Below are positions 44,528 through 52,832 of a DNA stretch of 64,000 nucleotides, piece by piece (position 1 is the first letter of the stretch; each line of letters begins with the position of its first letter). The DNA is from CAIWAH01 sp964602595 (lineage in GTDB: Bacteria; Verrucomicrobiota; Verrucomicrobiia; Limisphaerales; UBA9464): contig CAZRRO010000003.1 of the NCBI GenBank assembly GCA_964602595.1, forward strand, positions 434,001-498,000. The letters are read 5' to 3'. A program made the translations under genes and the position numbers. The notes beneath the pieces are model-generated. The model saw only the letters and a program-made list of their open reading frames with translations. It searched no databases and was not told the origin of the DNA.

Positions 44528-45115
44528 TCAGGGGCGGGCGAAGTAGTCGGGTTCGTTGCCGGCCTTCCACTTGATGTTGCAACCCATGCTCGGGATTTGG
44601 CGGGTGGACACCGGTTGGCCGGCGAGCAGGGCGGACACGGCCGCCCGGAGGTCGGCGCCGGTCACGGGGCGGCCGTTGCCGGGGCGGGAATCGTCGAACT
44701 GGCCGCGGTAGGCGAGGCGGCGTTGGGCGTCGAAGACGAAGAAGTCGGGCGTGCAGGCGGCGCGATAGGCGCGGGCGACGGCCTGGGTTTCGTCAAACAG
44801 GTAGGGAAAGGTCCAGCCGGCCGCCCGGGCTTCGGCGGCCATGCGATCCGGGGCGTCAGCCGGGTATTTCACGGCGTCATTGGCACTGATGGCGACCAGG
44901 GCGACGTTTTGGTCGGCGCATTCCGTGCCGAAGCCGGCGAGGGCGGCGCCCAAATGCTTCACGTAGGGGCAGTGGTTACAGAGAAACGCGACCACAAGGG
45001 CCGGCGACGCGGCGAAGTCGGCGAGGCTCACGGTCCGGCCGGTCGCCGGTTCCGGCAGCCGGAAGTCCGGGGCCACGGTGCCCAGCGGCAGCATGGTGGA
45101 AGGTGTCAGTGCCAT
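44528..45115 (-). CDS. Thioredoxin-fold redoxin (AhpC/TSA-like)
   Basis: 195 residues from ATG 45115; the upstream extension in the open frame has no homologous look. Begins MALTPSTMLPLGTVAPDF, then LPEPATGRTVSLADFAASPALVVAFLCN with the redox motif C-N-H-C in FLCNHCPYVKH. Contains CTPDFFVFDAQRRLAYRGQFDDSRPGNG, typical of the thioredoxin-like family found beside metabolic genes in Planctomycetes and Verrucomicrobia. No signal peptide, so cytoplasmic. Probably a peroxidase or disulphide reductase; substrate unknown. Co-transcribed with the ROK kinase. Confidence 0.85.
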   Translation of the reverse strand: MALTPSTMLPLGTVAPDFRLPEPATGRTVSLADFAASPALVVAFLCNHCPYVKHLGAALAGFGTECADQNVALVAISANDAVKYPADAPDRMAAEARAAGWTFPYLFDETQAVARAYRAACTPDFFVFDAQRRLAYRGQFDDSRPGNGRPVTGADLRAAVSALLAGQPVSTRQIPSMGCNIKWKAGNEPDYFARP

Positions 45116-45212
45116 GCGGCGACTCTTGGGCGGAGCAGGGATTTTGGCGAGCGGAGGATGCGGCCCGCAATGGAGGTTTGCAGTGGGTCTGCGCAACGGA
45201 TAGTCATCGGGA

Positions 45213-48200
45213 GTGTCAAGTCCCCAGGCTTCCAGCGACAGCGATGTCCTCGCCCGGAAACCCCGGCAACCGCCGCTGTTCCGGCTGGCCTTGGCGCTGG
45301 GGTTACTCGGCGTCGCTTTGTCGGTCGGCGGAGCGTGGAAAGTCCGGCAGTTGGAGCAGGATCAACTGAAGGAGCGGTTCGGGCGCATCGTGCAGACGGA
45401 CTTCGCGTTCATCAGCACGGTGATCCAACGGCACGAGAGTGCGCTGTTTGCCCTGCGGGTCCAGTTCAGCACCGGTGGCGGGGTGACCCGCGAAGAGTTC
45501 CGGCTGGCGGTCCAGGACCTTAAGACGAATGGCCCCACCTTCTCCGTGTTCGAGTGGATTCCCGTGGTGCCCGAAGCCGAACGGGACGCCGTGGAGCAAT
45601 CCGCCCGGCGTGACGGGTTGCCGCAGTTTGCCTTCTTCGACAAGACGCCGGACGGGGTGCGGGTGCCGGCCGCGCGTCGGCCGGAGCACTGGCCGATCCT
45701 TTATGCGGAGCCCATGGCGGGCAACGAGGCCGCCATTGGCTATGACCTGGCCGCAGGACCGACCGTCGTCGATATCGGGGTTGCCCGGGATTCCGGGGAA
45801 ACCCGGCTGACGCGGCCGCGGCCGTTAGTCCAGGCAACGAACAACCTTAAGAGCATCATTGCCATCCTCCCGGTCTACGCGCCCAAGGCTCCCCGGGAAA
45901 CTGTGGCCCAGCGGCGGGCCGCCTTCCGGGGAGTGGTCGAGGGAATCTCCCAGGTCAGCGAGGTCTTCAACGAGGTCTACCAACAGCGCTCCGAAGTGGC
46001 CTATGACATTACGGTGGTGCTGCCCCAGGAGGGCGCTGCCGACCCGGAACTGCTGTTCTTCCGGCCGGCGACGGGGCTCGTTGCCGGCGGTTCCCAGGCG
46101 CCGTCCCTGACCCCGGCCGAAGGGGAGTTCGCCATCAGTCGCCTCGCCCCCATCGGCCAGCGGACCTGGCTGTTTCATTTCGCCGCGACCCCGGAATGGA
46201 TCCGGCGGAACACCCCCCGCACGCCGATCCTGACGTTCCTGGTCGGCTTGCTCGCCACCGCCGTCACGAGCGGCATCCTAGTCGTGGCCGGGCGGCAGAC
46301 GCAGTCGGTCGAGGCCAAGGTGCGGCGGCGCACCCTGGAGTTACGCGCCGCCAACGAACGGCTCGAACAGGAGGCCCGGGAGCGGAGCGCGGTGGAACGT
46401 TCCCTGCGGGATAGCGAGCAAAGCCTGGTCGAAGCCCAACGCATCGCCCGGCTTGGACGCTGGGAATCGGTGCCCGCCACGGGCCGGCTGCTATGGTCCG
46501 CGGAGACGTTCCGTATCTTTGGCGTCTCGCCGGAGGTGTTCCAGCCGAGCATCGAGGCGTTCTACGCCCTCGTGCATCCCGATGACCGGGCGCATCTCCG
46601 CGAACAGGTCCAGGCCGCGCTGCAGTTGGGCATTCCCTACCGCTTGATCCATCGCAGCGTGCTGGCGGACGGCTCCGTGCGGCACCTCCAGGAGAATGCC
46701 GAACTCGTGCGGGATCCGGCCGACGGTTCGGTTCGCCTGATCGGCACCGTCCTCGACGTCACGGAACGGCAATTGGCGGAGAATGCCCTCGCCAACGAAC
46801 GCAATTTGCTGCGGACGCTGCTCGACGCGATTCCCGACCCGATCGTCGTGAAGGACCGGGAATCCCGCTACGTGCTGCTCAACCTCGCCAACGCCCGGGC
46901 GCTCGAGATTCCCGACCGGGCGCAGGCGGTGGGCAAGACGGACGCCGATTTCCAGCCCGCGGATCAGGCGGAACGCCAGGCGGCCGACGACCGGTCCGTG
47001 ATGGCGTCCGGCCAGGCCGTCATCAACCGCGAGGAATTCATCTCCAACCAGGCGCCCGGCTGGTATCTGACCAACAAGATCCCGTTGCGGGACGAACGCG
47101 GCAACATCACCGGGCTCATCAGCATCAGCCGGGACATCACCGACCGACGCCGCATGCTGGAGGCGTTGGAACGGGAACACGCCCTGCTCCGCACGCTCAT
47201 TGATACCTTGCCGGACTTCGTCTACGTGAAGGACCAGGCCGGCCGCTACCTGCTAACCAACACCGCCAACCTCGGGTTGCTTGGCGGCCGCCCGATGGAG
47301 GAGGTCATCGGCAAGACCATTCATGACCTGTTCCCGGCCGAGCACGCCCGCCTTTACGAGGAGGACGACCGCCGCGTGCTCGACCACGGCGAGTTCATCA
47401 TCAACCGGGAGCACCCGATGCGTTTCCCCGGCGGCAGGGATGGTTGGGTGCTCACGACCAAGGTGCCCATCCGCGAGCGCGACGGGCGGATCACGGCGGT
47501 CTTCGGTGTCAGCCGCGACATTACCGAGAACAAACGGCTCCAGATGGAACGGGCCGAGATGGACCGACGGATCAACCAGTCCCAGAAGCTCGAAAGCCTC
47601 GGCGCGCTGGCCGGCGGGGTGGCGCACGACTTCAACAACATCCTTACCATCATTCTCAACAACGCCACGCTCGCGAAGGGCCAGGCCGCCGACCCGGCGT
47701 TGTTTGACGAATGCCTGGGCCAGATCGAGCACGCCGCCGCGCGCGCGGCCCACCTCTGCAACCAGATGCTGGCCTATTCCGGCCGGGGCCAGTTTGTGAT
47801 CCAGCCGATCCGCCTCGCGGACCTGGTCGAGGATACGCTCCCGTTGCTGCGCTCCGGCGTGAGCCGCAAGGCCGAGTTGGAGGTCGTGGCCGGGCCGTGC
47901 GACGCCGTGGCGCAGGCCGACGTCACCCAAATCCGCCAGATCATCCTGAACCTCGTCATCAACGCCTCCGACGCGCTGGGAGACACGCCGGGTTCGATCC
48001 GGATCACCACCGGCCTCATGCACGCCGGTGCCGACTACCTGCGGGCGACGACGCTTTCGCCCGACCTGGAGCCTGGCGAGTTCGTGTTCCTGGAGGTCGC
48101 CGACTCGGGCTGTGGCATGTCGCCCGAGACCGTCGCCAAGATCTTCGAGCCGTTCTTCACCACCAAGTTCGCCGGCCGCGGCCTTGGGCTCGCCGCCGTG

Positions 48201-48725
48201 CTGGGCATTGTCCGTGGCCACCGCGGCGCGATCCGCGTGGACAGCCAGCCGGGCCGCGGAACCACCTTTCGCCTGCTGCTACCCGCGGTCCACGGCGTGG
48301 TGCCCCGCCCGCTGGGGCGGCCGGTGGAGGCCATTGTGCCGGTCAAGGTGGCCGGGAAGATCCTGGTGGTGGACGACGAGGAATTCATCCGCTCCGTGCT
48401 GAGCCGTTCGTTGGGCAAGGTCGGCTTCGAAACCGTGGCCGCCGCCAGTGGCCGCGAGGCGATCAGCCTGCTGGCCGCGAACCCGACCTCGATTGCCGCG
48501 GTCCTGCTCGACCTGACCATGCCGCAAATGGACGGACAGCAGACGTTCGAGGAACTGCGGAAGCTGCATCCCACGCTGCCCGTGCTGCTGATGAGTGGCT
48601 TCAGCGAATTGGAGGCGACCTCCCGCTTCGCCGGCCAAGGGCTCGCCGGATTCATCCAGAAGCCGTTTGAGACCGTTGCCTTGGTTGAGCAGTTGCGGTT
48701 GGTGATCCAGGGCAGGGCCAAATAA
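45213..48725 (+). CDS. Membrane hybrid histidine kinase: CHASE, three PAS, HisKA, HATPase, receiver
   Basis: 1,170 residues from GTG 45213, the first start after an in-frame stop. TM1 about 22-44 and TM2 about 334-357 bracket a periplasmic CHASE domain (FSVFEWIPVVPEAERDAVE, VFNEVYQQRSEVAYD). A short coiled coil follows, then three PAS domains (about 395-520, 525-650, 650-775), each ending in VTERQ, DITDRR or DITENKR. The phospho-accepting His is H805 in GGVAHDFNN. The HATPase domain (about 905-1020) ends GRGLGLAAVLGIVRGH. A C-terminal receiver has D1100 in LLDLTMP. Because the output is a receiver and not a DNA-binding domain, it must pass phosphate on; no partner regulator is adjacent. Ligand unknown; CHASE often binds small extracellular molecules. 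Confidence 0.93.
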   Translation: MSSPQASSDSDVLARKPRQPPLFRLALALGLLGVALSVGGAWKVRQLEQDQLKERFGRIVQTDFAFISTVIQRHESALFALRVQFSTGGGVTREEFRLAVQDLKTNGPTFSVFEWIPVVPEAERDAVEQSARRDGLPQFAFFDKTPDGVRVPAARRPEHWPILYAEPMAGNEAAIGYDLAAGPTVVDIGVARDSGETRLTRPRPLVQATNNLKSIIAILPVYAPKAPRETVAQRRAAFRGVVEGISQVSEVFNEVYQQRSEVAYDITVVLPQEGAADPELLFFRPATGLVAGGSQAPSLTPAEGEFAISRLAPIGQRTWLFHFAATPEWIRRNTPRTPILTFLVGLLATAVTSGILVVAGRQTQSVEAKVRRRTLELRAANERLEQEARERSAVERSLRDSEQSLVEAQRIARLGRWESVPATGRLLWSAETFRIFGVSPEVFQPSIEAFYALVHPDDRAHLREQVQAALQLGIPYRLIHRSVLADGSVRHLQENAELVRDPADGSVRLIGTVLDVTERQLAENALANERNLLRTLLDAIPDPIVVKDRESRYVLLNLANARALEIPDRAQAVGKTDADFQPADQAERQAADDRSVMASGQAVINREEFISNQAPGWYLTNKIPLRDERGNITGLISISRDITDRRRMLEALEREHALLRTLIDTLPDFVYVKDQAGRYLLTNTANLGLLGGRPMEEVIGKTIHDLFPAEHARLYEEDDRRVLDHGEFIINREHPMRFPGGRDGWVLTTKVPIRERDGRITAVFGVSRDITENKRLQMERAEMDRRINQSQKLESLGALAGGVAHDFNNILTIILNNATLAKGQAADPALFDECLGQIEHAAARAAHLCNQMLAYSGRGQFVIQPIRLADLVEDTLPLLRSGVSRKAELEVVAGPCDAVAQADVTQIRQIILNLVINASDALGDTPGSIRITTGLMHAGADYLRATTLSPDLEPGEFVFLEVADSGCGMSPETVAKIFEPFFTTKFAGRGLGLAAVLGIVRGHRGAIRVDSQPGRGTTFRLLLPAVHGVVPRPLGRPVEAIVPVKVAGKILVVDDEEFIRSVLSRSLGKVGFETVAAASGREAISLLAANPTSIAAVLLDLTMPQMDGQQTFEELRKLHPTLPVLLMSGFSELEATSRFAGQGLAGFIQKPFETVALVEQLRLVIQGRAK

Positions 48726-48753
48726 GGCCCAGTTTCGGAGCCGGCCGGCGGGC

Positions 48754-50259
48754 TCAGTTCGCCGCAGCGGGCTTGTGCGCGTCCAACGGCAGCGGCTCCA
48801 TCGTCAACGGATCGCGCAGGGGCAGCTCCGTGAGGCCACCGCCGCTGAGTTTCTCCAGTTGCGCGGCGTGGTCGGGATGCCCCTTGAGGATCTCGTCCTT
48901 CTGGCCGACGACGAGCACCACCACCTTGTCCGGGTGCAGCCGTTCCTTCGCCACGCGCTGCACGGTGGCCTGGTCCACCGCCTCGATCTGGCCGCGCCAC
49001 TTCTTCCAGAAGTCGGGCTGCTTTGCGAAGCGACCGGTGAACTCCTCGCGGGCGAACAGGCCGGCGACCTTGCCCTTGGTGTTGAAGTTCTCCGGGAACG
49101 TGTCGATGAACGAGCGCTTGGCGGTGTTCAGCTCCTCTTCGGACACGGGCTGCTCGGTGATCTTCTTCATTTCCTCCAGCACGATGCTCGCGGCGTAGGC
49201 GACCGTCCGGGACTTCGAGGCGAAGCTCGCCTGGAAGGGCCGGGCGTATTCGATGCCGCCGGGGAACGCGCTGCCGGCGCCGTAGGCCAGGCCTTCGTCG
49301 GACCGCACGCGGTTCATGATGCGCGAAGTGAAGCCGCCGCCGCCGAGGATGTCGTTCATGACCTGCAACGCGGGGAAGTCCGGATCATCGCGCTTCACGC
49401 CGGGGAGCATGATCACCACGCGCCCTTGGTTGACGTCCTTGTTCACCATGTAAACGCCGGGCTTGGCCATCGCGGTGTCCGCCGGGATTGGCGGCGGGGT
49501 TTCGCCCTTGAAGGGCCAGTTGGCGAACAATGCCTCGAGCTGGGCGATCATGGCGTCGCGGTCGAAGTCGCCGTTCACCGCCACGACAAAGTTGCCCGGC
49601 ACGAACCATTTCCGGTGAAACGCACGCACGGCGTCCGGGGTGATCGCCTCGATGCTCTTCTGGGTCGTGTAACGGCAAGCCCAGAAGTTCGTGCCATACG
49701 CTAGCATCTCCCGTTCGCGGGCGTCGATGGCGCTGGAATCGTCGTTCCGCTGCTTCATCCCCTGCAGGCTCTGCTGGCGGTAGAGATCCAGCTTGTCCGG
49801 CTGGAACCGCGGCGTGGTCAGCACCTCGCGCAGGATGGCCAACCCCTCGGGCAGGTCCTTCGACAGCAGGTTCAGGTTCACCGAGCCGGAATCGTCGCCG
49901 ACGCCCGAGCTCAGGCTCGCGGCCAAGAAGGCAAGGCGTTCCTCGAGTTCCTCGGCCTTCCGCGACTCCGTGCCGCCGCGGGCGAGCAGGTAGCCGGTGA
50001 ATTCGGCTACACCTTCCAGACCCTGCGGATCGAGGTAGCCGCCGGTCCGCACGAGGATGCTGACATTGACCAGCGGCAAGGTCTTGTCCGCGACGACGTA
50101 GGCGACCGGCCCGGCCTTGAGTTGGACGCGGTAGTCCGCCGGATTGGGCGGCTCAAAGGTGAGCGGGGGAAAGGTGAGCTTCTCCGGCCGGTCGGGAATG
50201 TCGGCGGCGAACAGCGGCAAGGCGGCGAGCAAGGCGGTGGTCAGGAAGAGCGTCTTCAT
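48754..50259 (-). CDS. M16-family peptidase-like subunit lacking the zinc site
   Basis: 501 residues, signal peptide MKTLFLTTALLAALPLFAAD. The M16 fold is clear (NVSILVRTGGYLDPQGLEG, FHRKWFVPGNFVVAVNGDFD, GGGGFTSRIMNRVRSDEGLAYG). The HxxEH zinc motif is missing; the equivalent stretch reads GVAEFTGYLLARGGT. The R/Y substrate-binding motif near the second half (RSDEGLAYG) is kept. This matches the non-catalytic partner of heterodimeric M16B peptidases. It lies 32 bases downstream of the active subunit on the same strand, so one operon and one periplasmic heterodimer are likely. Confidence 0.88.
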   Translation of the reverse strand: MKTLFLTTALLAALPLFAADIPDRPEKLTFPPLTFEPPNPADYRVQLKAGPVAYVVADKTLPLVNVSILVRTGGYLDPQGLEGVAEFTGYLLARGGTESRKAEELEERLAFLAASLSSGVGDDSGSVNLNLLSKDLPEGLAILREVLTTPRFQPDKLDLYRQQSLQGMKQRNDDSSAIDAREREMLAYGTNFWACRYTTQKSIEAITPDAVRAFHRKWFVPGNFVVAVNGDFDRDAMIAQLEALFANWPFKGETPPPIPADTAMAKPGVYMVNKDVNQGRVVIMLPGVKRDDPDFPALQVMNDILGGGGFTSRIMNRVRSDEGLAYGAGSAFPGGIEYARPFQASFASKSRTVAYAASIVLEEMKKITEQPVSEEELNTAKRSFIDTFPENFNTKGKVAGLFAREEFTGRFAKQPDFWKKWRGQIEAVDQATVQRVAKERLHPDKVVVLVVGQKDEILKGHPDHAAQLEKLSGGGLTELPLRDPLTMEPLPLDAHKPAAAN

Positions 50260-50291
50260 CTTCGGGAAATCGTGAGGCGTGTCGGGATGGG

Positions 50292-52028
50292 TTACTTCTT
50301 CTCCAGTTCCGCAATCCGCGCGGCGACCTTCTTGGCGATCAGCTTCTGCATGGGCTGGCGCTTCGGGTCGCCGCCGGCGGCCTGCGCCAGCATCTGTTCG
50401 AGCTCCTGCTTGAGCTTGCCGACGTCGGTCTCGGCCTTGAGCGAATCCACGATCCGGCGCACCACGGGCTTCTGCTCCGCGCTCAGGCCCGCGAAGTCCG
50501 GATCCTCGTCCTTCGCTCCGGTGCCGGCCTTACGCGTGTAGATGCCGACGGTGCGGTTCTCGCGGACGAAGTATTTCTTGGTCACCCGCACGATGTCCTC
50601 GGCGGTGACGGCCTGGATCTTCGGACCATTCTCGTTCACCTCGCGCCAGTCGCCCAGGCCCTCGCTGTAGAGCACCTGCATGAAGATCGGGAAGTTCGCC
50701 GAGAGCTTCCGGTATTCGCCCGCCGCGAACTGGTTCTTCACCTTCTGCAATTCCTCCGCCGGCACGGGTTCGTTCTGGAGCCGCTCCAACTCGGCATAGA
50801 TGGCCCGCTCGACGTCCTCGGGCGTTTTCCCGTCGCGGGCCTCGCCGCCGATGTTGAAGGCGCCGGCCCACTTCTTGGAATCCTGGCTGGCATAGGCCTC
50901 GGTGGCGACTTCACTGCCCAGCACGAGGCCCTTGTAAAGGCGGCCGGTGCGGGTGCTCAGGATCTGCTGCAGCACGTCGAGCGCGTAACCGTCGCGATGA
51001 CCGAACGGCACCGTCTTCCAGTAGATGTCCGCCTGCGGGTTCGTCTCCGCCTCGGCGAAGTAGCGCTTCTCGCCCAGCGACGGAATCTCCTGCGTGATGA
51101 CCTCGGGCGGCGGCTGGGTGCCCCTCGGGATGCGCGCGAAATACTTCGTCACCATCGCCTCGGCTGCGGCCGGATCGAAGTCGCCGACCAGGATCAGCGT
51201 GATGTTCTGCGGCTGGTAATAGAGCGCGTAGAAGTCATCGGCCTGCCGTTTGGTGATCGCCGGGATGTCGCTGGCCCAGCCGATGGGGGTCCAGTGGTAG
51301 GGATGCGAATCCCAGAGCATCGCGTTGAACTGCTCCTGGAACTTCCCGATCGGGGTGCTCTCGACCCGCATGCGGCGCTCCTCGAAGACGACGTCGCGCT
51401 CGGAATAGAACTCGCGGAACACGGGCCGCAGCAGACGTTCGCTCTCCATCCAGCACCAGAGCTCCAGCTTGTTGGCCGGCACGTTGATGAAGTAGCCGGT
51501 CATGTCCTCGGTGGTGAAGGCGTTCATGCCGGAGGCACCCGCGGTGGTGTAAACGCGGTCGAACTCGTTCTTCACCAGCAGGCCGCGCTGCTCGTCGATC
51601 AGTTTCTTGAAGTCGCCTTCCAGCTCCTTGTAGCGGTCGGTCTTGCTCTCGGGGCTAGTGATGTCGTCCACGAGGCCGCGGCGGAGGGCCGCGCGCATCT
51701 TCGCCTCCTCGTCGCGCATGCCGGAGCGGACCCGCTCCTGTTCGTTGATCAGCTCCAGGTCGCGCTTGGCGTCCTTGGTGCCGAGCGTGGGCGTGCCCTT
51801 GAACATCATGTGCTCGAACAGGTGCGCGATGCCGGTGATGCCCGGCCGCTCGTTGGCGGAACCCACCTTCACGACGAAGCCGCCGGAGACGCTCGGCGCG
51901 TCGTGCCGCTCCACCAGCAGCAGCTTGAAGCCGTTGGGCAGCGTCTTCTCGACGACGGGGATTTGCTGGGCCCAGGCGGACACTGAGACGGCGAACGTGA
52001 CCAGCGGCAGGAGCAGGGAGCGGTTCAT
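50292..52028 (-). CDS. M16-family zinc peptidase, catalytic subunit
   Basis: 578 residues, signal peptide MNRSLLLPLVTFAVSVSAWAQQ. The inverted zinc motif HxxEH is present at H69-L-F-E-H73 (GIAHLFEHMMFKGT), with a downstream Glu in VVFEERRMR. An insertion of about 75 residues (about 85-160, highly charged, LELINEQERVRSGMRDEEAKM) lies between the zinc motif and the rest of the first domain; it looks helical and may shape the chamber. The C-terminal half has the inactive-repeat landmarks (LSTRTGRLYKGLV). It degrades short peptides in the periplasm. Pairs with the inactive subunit encoded immediately downstream. Confidence 0.9.
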   Translation of the reverse strand: MNRSLLLPLVTFAVSVSAWAQQIPVVEKTLPNGFKLLLVERHDAPSVSGGFVVKVGSANERPGITGIAHLFEHMMFKGTPTLGTKDAKRDLELINEQERVRSGMRDEEAKMRAALRRGLVDDITSPESKTDRYKELEGDFKKLIDEQRGLLVKNEFDRVYTTAGASGMNAFTTEDMTGYFINVPANKLELWCWMESERLLRPVFREFYSERDVVFEERRMRVESTPIGKFQEQFNAMLWDSHPYHWTPIGWASDIPAITKRQADDFYALYYQPQNITLILVGDFDPAAAEAMVTKYFARIPRGTQPPPEVITQEIPSLGEKRYFAEAETNPQADIYWKTVPFGHRDGYALDVLQQILSTRTGRLYKGLVLGSEVATEAYASQDSKKWAGAFNIGGEARDGKTPEDVERAIYAELERLQNEPVPAEELQKVKNQFAAGEYRKLSANFPIFMQVLYSEGLGDWREVNENGPKIQAVTAEDIVRVTKKYFVRENRTVGIYTRKAGTGAKDEDPDFAGLSAEQKPVVRRIVDSLKAETDVGKLKQELEQMLAQAAGGDPKRQPMQKLIAKKVAARIAELEKK

Positions 52029-52090
52029 GCGACGTTGCCGGTCAAGGAAGCACCCGGACCGGGGGCGTGCAAGGCGTGACGCGCACGCAG

Positions 52091-52124
52091 TTCGTTGAAA
52101 GATTCCGCCGCGCCGTGGTTATCC
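52091..52124 (+). promoter_or_regulatory. Candidate ECF-type promoter for the sigma factor gene
   Basis: TTCGTTGAAAG (52091-52101), 13 bases, then GTGGTTATCC (52115-52124), ending 12 bases before the ATG at 52137. The same two blocks with a 14-base gap occur at 55943-55977, 9 bases before the next such start. The short distance implies a nearly leaderless transcript. Confidence 0.6.
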
Positions 52125-52136
52125 CTGACAGAAGAC

Positions 52137-52769
52137 ATGCGCACCGACCCTGACCAAGACTCGCTGTTGCCCACGCGCCGCAGCCTCCTCACGCGGCTGA
52201 AGGACTGGGAGGATCAGGACGGCTGGCGCGAGTTCTTCGACACTTACTGGCGGCTCATCTTCAGCGTGGCCCGTCGCGCCGGCTTGAACGAAGCCGAGGC
52301 GCAGGACGTGGTGCAGGAAACCTTCGTGGTCGTGGCGAAACAGATGCCGGGATTCCGCTATGACCCGGCGCGCGGCTCCTTCAAGGCGTGGCTCCACACG
52401 GTCATCCGGGGACGGCTGTCACGGCACTGGCGCAAAGCCCGGCAGCATCCGGCAACCCCGGTGCCGACGGTGCCTGACGACGAGCCCACGGCGGAAGAAT
52501 TCGCCGCCGAAGCGCCGCCCGAGTTTGAGGCCATCTGGCAGTCCGAGTGGGAACAGAACCTCCTGGACGCGGCCCTGCGCCGCGTGCAGGCGAAAGTGAG
52601 CACGCGGCAGTTCCTGCTGTTCAGCCTGGCTGTGTTCAAGGCGGTGCCCGTGGCCACGATTCGCGAACGCTACGACGCGAGCCTCGCGCAGATTTACCTC
52701 GCGAAGCACCGGGTCGGCCGGCTGCTCAAGGCCGAGCTCGCGAAGCTCCGCGCGGAGGCCGATGGCTAG
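52137..52769 (+). CDS. ECF-type RNA polymerase sigma factor
   Basis: 210 residues. ATG 52137 is preferred over the earlier TTG at 52095, which lies inside the promoter-like motif. Sigma region 2 spans about 27-100 (GWREFFDTYWRLIFSVARR, AEAQDVVQETFVVVAKQ), and region 4 about 140-205 with the helix-turn-helix VATIRERYDASLAQIYLAKHRV. Between them is an acidic, proline-rich linker (PVPTVPDDEPTAEEFAAEAPP). No anti-sigma gene is adjacent; instead a transmembrane protein kinase gene follows 63 bases later, the arrangement typical of Planctomycetes and Verrucomicrobia in which the kinase may control the sigma factor. Predicted to drive its own gene and the surface-protein gene at 55987. Confidence 0.9.
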   Translation: MRTDPDQDSLLPTRRSLLTRLKDWEDQDGWREFFDTYWRLIFSVARRAGLNEAEAQDVVQETFVVVAKQMPGFRYDPARGSFKAWLHTVIRGRLSRHWRKARQHPATPVPTVPDDEPTAEEFAAEAPPEFEAIWQSEWEQNLLDAALRRVQAKVSTRQFLLFSLAVFKAVPVATIRERYDASLAQIYLAKHRVGRLLKAELAKLRAEADG

Positions 52770-52832
52770 CCCGAGCCAGGCCGGGCGTGTTCAACCGCAG
52801 CCTGGGCCGAATCGGCCTTTGAACTTTGTGCC

